Assembly: GCF_023053635.1 (NCBI RefSeq)
Contig: NC_086173.1
Span: 147,358,697 to 147,422,696, forward strand
Reading direction: 5' to 3'
Source of the DNA: Elgaria multicarinata webbii
Lineage: Eukaryota > Chordata > Lepidosauria > Squamata > Anguidae
Length of the DNA: 64,000 bases
Part shown: piece after piece, positions 31,681-42,535 of the stretch
Numbering within the stretch: position 1 is the stretch's first letter
How the letters are laid out: each line of letters begins with the position of its first letter
Position numbers and translations under genes: made by a program
The notes under the pieces: model-generated
What the model was told of the DNA's origin: nothing
Database searches by the model: none
The model's input: only the letters and a program-made list of their open reading frames with translations

Positions 31681-32118
31681 CTAATGGAGGACACGGGGTT
31701 TGTTGGCGAACAGGTGCGCCGTCAGGTCCCTGCGCATCATCTCATTGACTTCATACTGAAGGTCCTTGGAGCTGAAAATGCAGATATTCCTGCCCAACTT
31801 GGCACACTTGGCTTGCGAGGACAGGTGGCTGTTGGCACATTTCCCAAAGGAGGCCGCCTTTCCCTTTCCCTTAGTTGGCCGAGGTGCTTTTCTTTGGTGT
31901 ATGACTTGAGGCATCTTAGACCTTTCCAAGGTCCGCCCTGGATCCTTTGCTTTCCCCCCCTGCCTCACCGCCACTTTCTTGATCTCCTGCTTTCTTTGCT
32001 TGAGCTGCACCTTCTTCGGCTTGGGCTGCACTTTCTTACGTAGGGTCTTCACACCCAGGGGCTGTTTCGTCCTCTTCTCGGCCTGGGTCTTTTTCTTTCC
32101 ATTCTGGGCAGCAGCCAT
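31681..32118 (-). CDS. Lys-rich basic protein, 145 aa, possible divergent H2B-like histone
   Basis: A single intronless frame from ATG (32116-32118) to the stop at 31681. The N-terminal 90 residues are strongly basic (KKKTQAEKRTKQ, LRKKVQPKPKKVQLKQRKQE, PTKGKGK). The C-terminal part lines up without gaps with the alpha2-to-alphaC part of H2B: SSKDLQYEVNEMMRRDLTAH against [20 protein letters not shown], with identical spacing from the upstream 'SF' pair. The alpha1 region is not recognisable, so it is either a very divergent testis-type H2B variant or another nuclear basic protein. The promoter (CCAAT, CRE-like, octamer) fits a histone or testis gene. The antisense frame is also open but less plausible. 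I see no poly(A) remnant that would mark a retrocopy. Confidence 0.5.
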   Translation of the reverse strand: MAAAQNGKKKTQAEKRTKQPLGVKTLRKKVQPKPKKVQLKQRKQEIKKVAVRQGGKAKDPGRTLERSKMPQVIHQRKAPRPTKGKGKAASFGKCANSHLSSQAKCAKLGRNICIFSSKDLQYEVNEMMRRDLTAHLFANKPRVLH

Positions 32119-32329
32119 CTCCCTTCAGTCTTCTTGCTCACGTTCAGATGTAGCTTTTAGTGACAAAATGCCTCTCTGCTCTCTCTACCTCTGTTGGTTT
32201 GTATTCAAATGAAGGACTGGGCTGTTTGATTGTTTGGCTGGAAAAATGCCCCCTTGTGATGTAGCAGTGGTACCTGAAGAGCCAACAGTATTTCATGATA
32301 TGCCTTTGTGAGCTGTCCCTCCCTCCCAT

Positions 32330-32370
32330 ATGCAAATACAGGAAATTATGACATCAGAGCTGTTCATTGG
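32330..32370 (-). promoter_or_regulatory. CCAAT, CRE-like and octamer motifs upstream of the basic-protein gene
   Basis: On the minus strand, in order toward the gene: CCAAT (32366-32370), TGATGTCA (32349-32356, one base off the CRE) and the exact octamer ATTTGCAT (32330-32337), 210-250 bases before the ATG. An octamer with CCAAT is the known arrangement of H2B promoters, and CRE sites are frequent in spermatid genes. Confidence 0.45.
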
Positions 32371-32389
32371 CCAGTGGGAAGGATGAGCA

Positions 32390-33125
32390 AAACAAAGAGG
32401 CTGGTACGGTAGTTGGTGTTGTTTTTAATAAAGTTAAATAAACATCATTGTATCTACTGTAGACCCAAGTATCAGTACCTAATTAAACGTAGAACAAATG
32501 TATACCATTATTACTACATATTCATAAACATAAATGCAATTTCCTAGATCTTTCTTTTTCTGTGAACAGGGCTAAATTTTTAATGACCTGTTTTGCATAT
32601 AATGCTAAGCCTTGGTTTATTTAACCCATGGCTCATTGAATTCTGAGTTGTCACAATATACAAACCTGGCAGTCAAAAAACCCAACAAGGTCATAATGAT
32701 AGATCAAGCTATAAATAAAGTCGGTCAGCTGGTACAAAGCCTTATGAGCAACAACACTGAAGCGTCTCACTTGCTTTAACACTTTAAAGATCTTCCCTCC
32801 AGGAGACATACATAGCTAGTTCTGCTCTGCTTCAATTAGAAAGCAAGTTCAGGCAGACAACACCTGCTTCAATAAATGCCCTAATTATTGGAACTGCTAA
32901 TTAAGTCATTAGCCCCAGTGGTTACTCCTTCAGAATGAAACTTTTTAAAAAATGTTTTACATGCCAGTGGCTATAGAGCAACAAACCCATTAACCATAAA
33001 TGAATAAATGAAGGTAGAAGCTACCTAAAGGGAAATGGCTATAGGGCAGCCTTTCCAGACCTGGGATTCACTTTTATCTCGAACCTTTAAGGTGTGACCA
33101 CATTTTAACTTATCTATCTATCTAC
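32390..33125. other. Intergenic, no gene seen
   Basis: AT-rich, no exon or clear repeat recognised. Confidence 0.4.
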
Positions 33126-33396
33126 CTCTTATTTATTTATTTATTTATTACATTTTTATACCGCCCAATAGCTGAAGCTCTCTGGGCGGTTCACAAAAAT
33201 TAAAACCATAATAAAACAACCAACAGGTTAACAACACAAATATAAAATACAGTATAAAAAGCCCAACCAGGATAAAACCAATGCAGAAAAAATTGATATA
33301 AGATTAAAATACAGAGTTAGAACAATAAAATTTAAATTTAAGTTAAAATTAAATGTTAAAATACTGAGAGAATAAAAAGGTCTTCAGCTCCTCCTC
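33126..33396 (-). mobile_element. LINE 3' end, minus orientation
   Basis: (TTTA)n then 'ataccgcccaatagctgaag' and an A-rich body ending 'aaaaaggtcttcagctcc': the reverse of an L2-type 3' end as at 38247. Confidence 0.65.
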
Positions 33397-34268
33397 CTCC
33401 TCCTCCATGGCCCCATTCACAGGTGAGAGGAGGGGGTTGGTTAGGGGAACTATGGAGAGGGAAGGGTTAGTAGCACCACTGCAAGTAGGCCAGCCACACA
33501 ACTGCAGAGCCATGCAACACTGTGTGGTTCCACAACCCCCACCCCACCCCCATAGTCAGTGCAGTTTACCATGCATCCTGGCCGCCTCTGCGGCACGAAC
33601 AGGCTCTCTGGGGCATGAAGCTTACACAAAAGCACAATAATAGAAACTCAACTAAAATGTATTCCACAGGTTAGGAAAGGTAGCACCAAGTCCAAGAGGT
33701 CACCAGCATGGCTAACAAGCGGTGTCAAAGAAGCTATTGTAGAAAAGAGGGCTTCCTTCCAAAAAAAAAAATGGAAGTCTTGCCCAAGTGAGGAAAATAA
33801 AAGGGAGCACAAGCTGGCACAAAGGAGATGCAAGCAAACAATAAGATATGGAAAACAAAGAAAAGAATTATGAAGAGCACATCGCTAATAAGGTCCATCT
33901 ATTTATTCCTTTAAACCCAGTACTTAGGTATGCCTAGGATCCTAACACCAGACGTCACTTTCCTCTCCAGTTGAATTGTTCCACAGGGCCATCTAAAAAC
34001 CAAGGCCAGATCTGGACCTTGTGTCAAATAATTACGAATGTGGAATAAAAGGCAGGAAATGAAAATGGTATATAGGATGTAGATTGTGCCCCAAAGTTAT
34101 CAGCGCACTTCACTACTACCATAAAGTAGCAGCGTAGATCTAGCCCACTTGTGTTATGGAAAGCAACAGGAGAGAGACGGCAGGAGGTGGGCAAAGGAAG
34201 CATCAGGCGCCTGCCCCAGATGGGCTGGTTATGTTCTGTTTTAAGCATATGGCTTTTAATATATTAAT

Positions 34269-34500
34269 AGAGTCAGTGTGGTGTAGTGGCTAAAGTGTCG
34301 GACTGGGAGTTGGGAGATCCGGGTTCTAGTCCCCACTCAGCCACGGAAACCCACTGGGTGACTTTGGGTCAGTCATAGACTCTCAGCCCAACCCACCTCA
34401 CAGGGTTATTGTTATGAGGATAAAATAGAGAAGAGGAGAATTATGTATGGCACCTTGGGTTCCTTGGAGGAAAAAAGGTGGGATATAAATGCAATAATAA
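34269..34500 (+). mobile_element. tRNA-derived SINE (2096 family)
   Basis: Complete head-to-tail copy: 'gtgtggtgtagtggctaaag', 'gggttctagtccccactcag', 'gactttgggtcagtcat', tail 'gggatataaatgcaataata'. Confidence 0.8.
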
Positions 34501-34555
34501 AATAATAAAATAATAAAATATATTAGTAATTAATAATTATATTAATATAATTATA

Positions 34556-35000
34556 TGTAGTGAATAACTGGCAAGGAGTCCAACTGCATGAAGGGGAGGC
34601 ATCCCAAACAGGCGGCCCCGTCCTGGTTTTATTAAGAACTAAGTGGTTACATTTCTTGTATACAAGCTATGATTGGTTGTTAAGTACAGCATGTTAAATG
34701 CATGATTACCTCGTGCACAGGGGGTGCACAAGAGGTGTTGGTTAGTGTGTGTTCAGCACGAATATACCATATAAGGGTTAAGGAAATACGTGATCACAGC
34801 ATAGTGTCTTCAATACTGTATTGTATTCTGTGGCTCTTGAGTCAGTGCGTCAGCACATTCCAAGGCATTGGCCAGCAAGTACCAAGATGTTACTTAGCAA
34901 GGCTTTATCTTAAAAGTGTTATCCTGTGTTCTAGCACATCTCAGCATGGTATGCCAATACTGAAAGTGTGCCAAAGAGAGGGATAACAATTTCCCCTACA
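34556..35000 (-). mobile_element. Solo LTR of an endogenous retrovirus, 445 bp
   Basis: On the minus strand it starts TGTAGGGGAA and ends TCACTACA, the usual TG...CA termini. An exact 6-bp duplication, ATTATA, flanks it (34550-34555 and 35001-35006), the size typical of class II (ERV2/beta-like) proviruses. No internal retroviral genes adjoin it, so it is a solo LTR left by recombination. It is a non-coding fossil; the intact target duplication and ends suggest moderate age. Confidence 0.7.
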
Positions 35001-35006
35001 ATTATA

Positions 35007-37237
35007 TTAAAATATATTAATAATTATTAATATTGTGAGCCACTATGAAGTCTTTGGTCAAAAAGATGGTTATAAATCTAGCAAATAAATAAATAACTGG
35101 AGGCTCTTCAGTGCTCCAGGAGACCCAATCCTGCTTCCTCTTCCTGGAACAAAAGAAATTGGAGCAAGACATTTTAAACATTGGGGGCAGGGATGTCTCA
35201 AAATTGAGGACATAATTTAAATGAGTTTATGCATTGTTCCTGCCCTGTGCTGTTTGCTCCAGTTACAAAGTTTGTCCTTTCTCTCAAGGAAAAGTAGGTT
35301 GAATTATCAAGTGTCAGACACCGGAATGAGGTGGCGGTTGTGATTACCTCTTGTTTCCCTAACTCTTCAATCATTCTTACCGCATCAGTGGAAAGATAAT
35401 TGGATGCAAAGAAATTTCAGCCTCTTGGATACATTGTTACTCAGCTGCATTTCACACATGGATCACAGAAGTGGGTCTTTTTGTACAAGTGTTGGCCACC
35501 TCCTAGAGTAAACTGTTTCTTGCATGATACTGGTCTCAGTTAGTAGCCCATTCTCCTCTAAAGATAAATTTTCTCTAAGGAGGTTTTGTGCGAGTTTATA
35601 AAAATTAATATTTTACTAACTGGTGGGTTGTTGTTATTTCGACAACTGAAGGTTAAAACAAGGGGCATGTCCATGAGTTGAGAATTATCTCCCTATGGAA
35701 AGTTCTCTCCAGGGAGTTTCCTCATAACCTCGAGGGTGAGATTTTTGCTTAATCGCAGTATATAAACCTTCACATACTCTCAGTGTGTAGTTAATACAAA
35801 ATTCTTAAGAACTGTAATGTGTTTTAATTAACCCTGAGTTCACTGGAACCAACTGAGACTAACCAGAATAAGAACCGGTATACTTGTAAAATTCCACATT
35901 CCTAATTCCACTGATATATTTCTACATCTTTTGAGGTACTTATATTTGTATTGGACTCAAATATATTCACTTTCACAAACATTATTGTATTAATTCTTCA
36001 ACAACAACTTTTAGGGTCCTTAGTACTTTTTGCATTGTTTGTTTTTGCTATGTTCTGTGGAATCCTCTGCTTTTGCTTCAGCTCCTAGAGTAGCCTTCCC
36101 CAGCCTGGTGCTGTCCAGATATGTTGGGCTACAGCACCCATCATTCCCTGCCAGTTCAGGTAAGAATAAACTGCTGGCTGTGGAGGCTTGATTTATAGAA
36201 GGACCTTATGATAAAGTTTGAGAAAGAGCCCAGGAGGTTCCGCAATGCTGCCTCTGTTTGTAAACTCATCACCTGCCTGTCCTTGTCTTCATCTTTTGCC
36301 ATGTGCCAAACCTGATGGGGGTCACGGAGGCAAAATTAAGGAGGCTTGAAATAATTGGTTTATATTCCCTGTGATGAACAGTTTCTATTTAAAGAGAAAT
36401 AAGGCTGCATGCGTCTCACAGATATTTAGGTGACACACTGCAGAGATTGTCTTATTTCTACTCCTGCTTTCAGACTGAATGCCGCCTGGAAAATGGAAAG
36501 TACGTATATCTGTCTGTCTATCTAATCTATGCTGCGTGTTGTATAGTGATGATTTCTGACTTATTATATCTGTTTTACTGCTGATCTTTTATCCATTCAG
36601 TATTCAGCTGTTATAATCCCCAATTGAAACAATAAACATTATGATCATTGTTGTTGTTGTTATTCCATCCATACAATCTGTTTTTTTCTGTTTTATATCT
36701 GTCCATTTCAATATACTTTCACATGGATTTTCAAACTGTTTCTCTATTATATTTATCACTAGAACATGGATACCCTTTTCAGTTTATCATGCACCTCTGC
36801 TTTCTGTCTATCTGCCTGATCCTATCCATGTCTCTCTTAAACTAGCAACAGTATTTTTTTCTGTATTTTCAGTCTATCCATCCATCATATAGTTCTCAAA
36901 TCACATCAATGAAATACTAACTTCCAGCTTCTCATGGATGTTACTAAGATCTGCCCCTGCCCCCTTTCTCCGCTTTAATTCTTTTCCTCTCCTTCACTGA
37001 AGGACTCGCCTGTACTGACATGGACACATATTTCAGTAGATCAGTTTACTCCAGAGGTAGGCATCTGTGTCGTCTTATTCTACTCAGTGATGTCCATCAA
37101 GTTTGAAAAAATCATGAAGGCAGGATCAGAGGCGATTTGTCTCTGGATACCAGTTGCTGGGGAACAACAGCAGGAGATGGCTATTGCCCTCATGTCCTAC
37201 TTGTGGGCTTCTGATGGAGCATCTAGTTGGCCATTGT
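35007..37237. other. Intergenic, no gene seen
   Basis: One of the longest stretches without recognised repeats, apart from a short dispersed repeat at about 36080-36165. It could hold the missing first exon of gene C, but no open signal-peptide frame with a phase-1 donor was found by eye. Confidence 0.4.
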
Positions 37238-37450
37238 GGACTCAATCAGGAACATAGGAAGCTCCTTCTACTGAGTCAGACCATTGGTCCATCTACCCAG
37301 TATTGTAGACACTTACTGGCAGCAGCTCTCCAGGGTTCAAGCAGGATTCGTTTCTGCCCTACCTGGAGATCAAACCAGGGGCCTTCTGCATGCAAAGCAG
37401 ATGATCTACCACTTTGGTCTGAGCCAGCGGGGCTTATCTTATGTTCTTAT
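37238..37450 (-). mobile_element. tRNA-derived SINE (7376 family), minus orientation
   Basis: 'ggaacataggaagctccttc' to 'tgcatgcaaagcagatgatc'. Confidence 0.65.
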
Positions 37451-38246
37451 ATTAAAGTGTAACACCTCTCATTGCATTTACCCCTTTAGATCCCTAGGCA
37501 GGGCTGTTGTGCTTGTTTCCTCAGGGACTGTTTTTGTGGAAACGGCAGCCTTATACACAACCTAAATAACCTGATATGCAGAGGTTCTTCCCCGGAGAGC
37601 ATTAAGGTATGCAACCAAAATGCACACTTGGAAGATGCATTTAGGAGGCAAATGTGGACGTGAAGACGCACGGCATTCCAATGGGAATAAGATGTGGGAC
37701 AAACACTCTAAGATACGGTGTTGGTAAGGAAACAAACAAGCAAAGCTAAATGCTCCAGGAATGATGATGATAATAATAATGACTACTCTTTCTTCTAGTT
37801 GCATGTATTTTTGTGGTTTCTTTCAGAACTGAACAACAAAATCATTTGGGATTCCTGAACAAGGAAGGAAGAGTAGGTATGTACCAGATAAACAGACTGC
37901 GATGTAGCAGGGACCAGGGACCTTCAAGGATAGGCTAAAGTGCATTTGAAGCTTTTTTAGTTTGAGAGCTCCATCACACCTGCACGTTTGACCTGGTTTG
38001 CCCTCGAATTATCCGCCTTAGCGTATGAAAGTCTGAGCACTTACACCTTTGCACTTTTACGTTTTATTCATCTTTACACCTCTCCTCTCCTGCGCACCAG
38101 CGTATTGCTGTTGTTCCGTTGAGATGCACTCTCGGATCTCCTTAGTACCTCCCCCTGCAGTTCATTGGTTGGTGGTAGTTGGACACCTCCCCCTCCCTAG
38201 TAATCGACATGGGGCACTCCTGGTCTTGCACTGCTTTTTCCTAGGA

Positions 38247-38690
38247 ATTTATTTATTTATTTATTGCATTTATATACTGCCCCATAGCTGAAGCTCTCTG
38301 GGCGGTTTACAAAAGTTAAAAACATTAAACATTAAAAACAAATATACGAAGTTTAAAAACATAAAAAGCATAAAAACAACAGTATCCTTATAAAAACAGC
38401 TATTCTGGAGTCGGGGGGGTCGGTTAAAAACAAACTCAGCTCATGTTGTTAAATGCCTGGGAGAAGAGAAAGGTCTTAACCTGGTGCTGAAAAGATAACA
38501 ATGTTGGTGCCAGGCGAGCTTCATCGGGGAGATCATTCCATAATTGGGGGGCCACCACTGAAAAGGCCCTCTCCCTTGTTGCCATCCTCCGAGCTTCCCT
38601 CGCAGTAGGCACTCGGAGGAGGACCTTAGTTGTTGAGCATAGTGAGCAGGTAGGTTCATGTTGGGAGAGGCGTTCTGTCAGGTATTGTGG
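38247..38690 (-). mobile_element. L2-type LINE 3' end, minus orientation
   Basis: The minus strand encodes LGPQYLTERLSQHEPTCSL and AFSVVAPQLWNDLPDEARLA, with the 3' UTR reading out to (TTTA)n at 38247. Confidence 0.75.
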
Positions 38691-38789
38691 TCCCAAGGAA
38701 GTAGCTTCTCTTGTTACTGAACTCACTTTGGGAAAACTGTGTCTCTCTACCACATACTTTTGTTGTTATTCCCTGTTGCCTAGGCTACA

Positions 38790-39051
38790 AGTTCATTTGC
38801 AGCTTTTAAAGCTCAGCTAAAAACTTTTCTTTTTCCTAAAGCTTTTAAAACTTGATGTTGTTCGGACTTTATACTGTTAGTTTTACCCTACCCTGTGCCT
38901 ATTTACCCTACCCTGTGCCTGTTTGCATTCTCTTCCCCTCCTTATTGCTTTACTATGATTTTATTAGAATGTAAGCCTATGCGGCAGGGTCTCACTATTT
39001 ACTGTTTTACTCTGTACAGCACCATGTACATTGATGGTGCTATATAAATAA

Positions 39052-39102
<51 letters not shown>
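38790..39102 (+). mobile_element. L2 LINE 3' end with (ATA)n tail
   Basis: Ends 'cagcaccatgtacattgatg' then 'gtgctatataaataaaataa', like the L2 at 54626-56158. The (ATA)n run is 39052-39102. Confidence 0.75.
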
Positions 39103-39104
<2 letters not shown>

Positions 39105-39171
39105 ACCCATTCCCCTCACCCTACCTGGAGGCTTTGGAGAGCAAACTGGAAAGGGTTGCAGGGTTGTGTAA

Positions 39172-39355
39172 ATCCCATTGATTTCAACTGCATTTACATC
39201 CAATTCATACTAAAACCCAGTGCATGCCTATCTTTGAGTAAACCCCATTGGACAGAGACAGACTTACTAAAATGGGGTTTACTCAAAGGTAAGCATGCAT
39301 GGGATTTCAGTATGAATTAGATGTAAATTCAGTTGAAATCAATGGGATTTACTCT
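39172..39355. mobile_element. Long inverted-repeat MITE
   Basis: Left arm 'cccattgatttcaactgcat' pairs with right-arm 'tcagttgaaatcaatggg'. About 80 bases on each side are complementary around a short loop near 39255. Confidence 0.75.
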
Positions 39356-40029
39356 TGAGTGAGGGGACCAGCAGGTTGCTATTTTATAAACTTGGAAATG
39401 CACAGCTTAGCATGATCAAAGGATTGATCCTTCGCACTTGCAGACTACCAGGAAAAGGGTTTAAGGAGGGATTTTAAAATCCTAAAAGATCAAGGGATGG
39501 ACCAATCTCATTCAAACTTAGCATGCTGAAAACTCTACTTAAGAGCTATCACTGTGCCAATTTTGATCTCTTTTATCTTTAAAAATGAGGGAGCTGTGAG
39601 CAAGGAGGGTGCATTTTCCACATTGCTTTTAAGGTGAAAATGTACCCCTGGTCATGCCTACTCAGGAGTAAGAACACAGAGTTAAATGGGACCTCTCTCC
39701 CTCCCCCTTCATGGTTGAGTGGAGAACTGCACCACCCTCCTCTTTTGTTAGTGAGACCTCCCTTAAACACCCCCCCAACAAAGAACGGGGTGGTCAACAG
39801 AACACAACCACAGAAATACACAGGAGGGAGGAGAGCATTCATTTCACAGGGAAGGGAAACAATCCAGACTTTCTGCACTCCAAAAAGCAATGAAACATGG
39901 AGGATAAGAGCCGAAATGAGTGCAGGATGTGGACAACGTCATGTGGGTATCGGGCTGCAAAACTGCATACCAGGCATGGGGAGTGTGTGATAAATTGCTG
40001 GTGTGATGGAGCCCTAAGAAAGACATGTC

Positions 40030-40195
40030 CAGTGGAGACTGGTGGCTGTGATGTCAGTGGGGTGGCGAATCCACTCCTGGTTTTAGCCAGAACTCTAAAT
40101 GAGCTATCCAAGGTGCTTTGCAAAGCCTTTAGAGTTCTGTCTCTTTCTGACTGAAATCTAGAGCAGATTCACCACACCACTGTCCCTGGTGGCGA
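40030..40195. mobile_element. Palindromic MITE ('gagctatccaagg' family)
   Basis: Shares 'gagctatccaaggtgctttg' and the inverted arms 'ccagtggagactggtggc' / 'accactgtccctggtggc'-type with 17422-17700 and 58510-58678. Confidence 0.6.
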
Positions 40196-41811
40196 GGCAT
40201 GGCAGAAGCTTCTAAAATTATGCACAGGGTGGAGAGAGGGAAATATTTTCTCACTTTCTCATGATACATGAGCCCTGTTCAAGCATTCACTCCCTGGCAC
40301 CATTAGGTTCGTGGGGAGGGGAGAGCAGGGCTGTGCTTGCTGCTGCTGCTGCTGCCCCCTGTGTGGCATCCCTGACACGAACCCTTCCATGCACTGGAGA
40401 AGGCCTAAAGCTGCATGTGGGCTTGCTGCCTCCATGAACCCTGGGTTCTAAATCATAGGGGGTGGAGCCTACATATGTAGAGCAGGCTTCTTGCTCCAGA
40501 TCTTCTCTTCTAATGCACGGAGGGCAGTGGGGTCAGTAAGGGTGGGAGGGAGATGGAACAGAGGAGGTGGAGTCAGGGCGTGTGTTGAGTGTAGGCTTTT
40601 CCCCCCCCTTTTTGCATGAAAAATGTGTGTCTTTCCCCAAATATATGCATTAATTGTGCACATTTTTAAATGGATGTATTTTTCTCCCACTGATTAAAGC
40701 GTGTTCGTACACATTTCTCAAAAGAATGCATTTCTCATCCTTATTTTTCAAATGTATTACGTTTTGCAAACACTTAAAAGAAATTGTTCTGCAAATTCCA
40801 TCACAAGTTTGGAAATGTACTGCATTGGGGTCTGCATTCGGTTCCAGGAGATGAGCACGGGTTAAATTCTGGTTAAAAAAATGATTTCTCATGCTTCCTT
40901 AAAGATTAGGAAACTGACTGGGAGCAGGTTTAGAGCTGCTTAAAAACAAGGACTTCTTTACACAATACATGGAGTTTACTGCCACAGGGTCTGGGAGTGT
41001 CCACTACCTTAGATGCCTTTTAAGTGACAAAGGGCAGAATCCTATGGGATCCACCCTTAATACCCATAAGCCTCCAAAGTCACATGCTTATGACTATCCA
41101 GTGTAGATTGGGAGGCATGGCGGAGGTGAATGTTGCCTCCAGCGTGCCTCCCACTCTTCGTTTCAGCTAGATGAGCTTTTTTGCCCATCTAACTGAGGCT
41201 TCACGAAGGGGAAGCAAGAGGCTAAAGAGACCTCAGGATATGGCATAAGCCCACCTCTGCAAGCCCCTCCCTGTCCACAGGAATGTTTCCTTTAGGTTCC
41301 CTCTGAGGTCACTCTTGTGACCTCAGAGAGGCAGCTGGTGTGATTCTCTCTGGTGTGATTCTCTCCCAATGAGGGAGTGAAGGCAAGGAGGACTGAGCTC
41401 AAATGCCTCGGTCCTAGGATCCAGTCTGAGGTCAGAGTGATGCCTCTAACCTGGGACAATATATTGTCCTTTGTTGTAATGTGAGGCATTTGAGGGGTGT
41501 GTGTCTTGGTCTTAAACGGGCAATTAAGAGCCTTTAGCTTAACAAAAGTACCACTTCTGGTGGAGATGAGCATTGCTAGAACTGGATCAAAACAGCTGCC
41601 TGCATTTTTGGACTCTCCTTCAAGAGTATGACTATGGTGACTGTCACGATTCAACCTGGAACTTCAAAATTTAAAACTGCCTGTTTGTGAACTTTCTCTG
41701 GCAAATCAGTGAACATTTGCTGGGCAGATGTCTTAACCATGGTTGGTGTGAAATTACTGGGTACGTTGAAGTACCACCTGGGCCCAGCTGTGGTTCACAA
41801 CTCATAAAGAA
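40196..41811. other. Upstream of gene C, no gene seen
   Basis: Unique-looking sequence with chance frames only. A signal-peptide exon for gene C was sought here and not found. Confidence 0.4.
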
Positions 41812-41853
<42 letters not shown>

Positions 41854-42420
41854 TATATAGCACCATCAATGTACATGGTGCTGTACAGAGTAAAACAGTA
41901 AATAGCAAGACTCTGCCGCATAGGCTTACAATCTAATAAAATCATAGTAAAACAATAAGGAGGGGAAGAGAAGGCAAACAGGCACAGGGTAGGGTAAACA
42001 GGCACTGGGTAGGGTAAAACTAACAGTATAAAGTCAGAACAAAATCAAGATTTAAAAGCTTTAGGAAAAAGAAAAGTTTTTAGCTGAGCTTTAAAAGCTG
42101 CAATTGAACTTGTAGTTCTCAAATGTTCTGGAAGAGCGTTCCAGGCGTAAGGGGCAGCAGAAGAAAATGGACGGAGCCGAGCAAGGGAAGTAGAGGCCCT
42201 TGGGCAGGCGAGAAACATGGCATCAGAGGAGCGAAGAGCACGAGCGGGGCAATAGTGTGAGATGAGAGAGGAGAGATAGGAAGGAGTTAGACAGTGAAAA
42301 GCTTTGTAGGTCAACAGGAGAAGTTTATATTGGATTCTGAAGTGAATTGGAAGCCAATGAAGAGATTTCAGAAGTGGAGTTACATGGTCAGAGCAGCGAG
42401 CCAAGAAAATTTTAAAGAAA
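41812..42420 (-). mobile_element. L2 LINE 3' end, minus orientation
   Basis: The minus strand encodes ARCSDHVTPLLKSLHWLPI and SSAAPYAWNALPEHLRTTSS, nearly the same protein as the L2 at 54626-56158. It ends in (ATT)n at 41812-41850 and stops only about 115 bases before the gene C mucin exon. Confidence 0.85.
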
Positions 42421-42535
42421 ATGGATAATGGAATAATAATAAGGTTCAGTGTTGGATTTGTCTTGTTGTTGTTGTGTACTCTCACAGGTTTTGTTATCAC
42501 TGAATGTATTTCTGAAGATTAGAACATGGACCCAG

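Noticed and set aside
31684-32043. Plus-strand frame of 119 codons.
   Set aside because: It is antisense to the Lys-rich basic protein; the promoter motifs and composition favour the minus strand.
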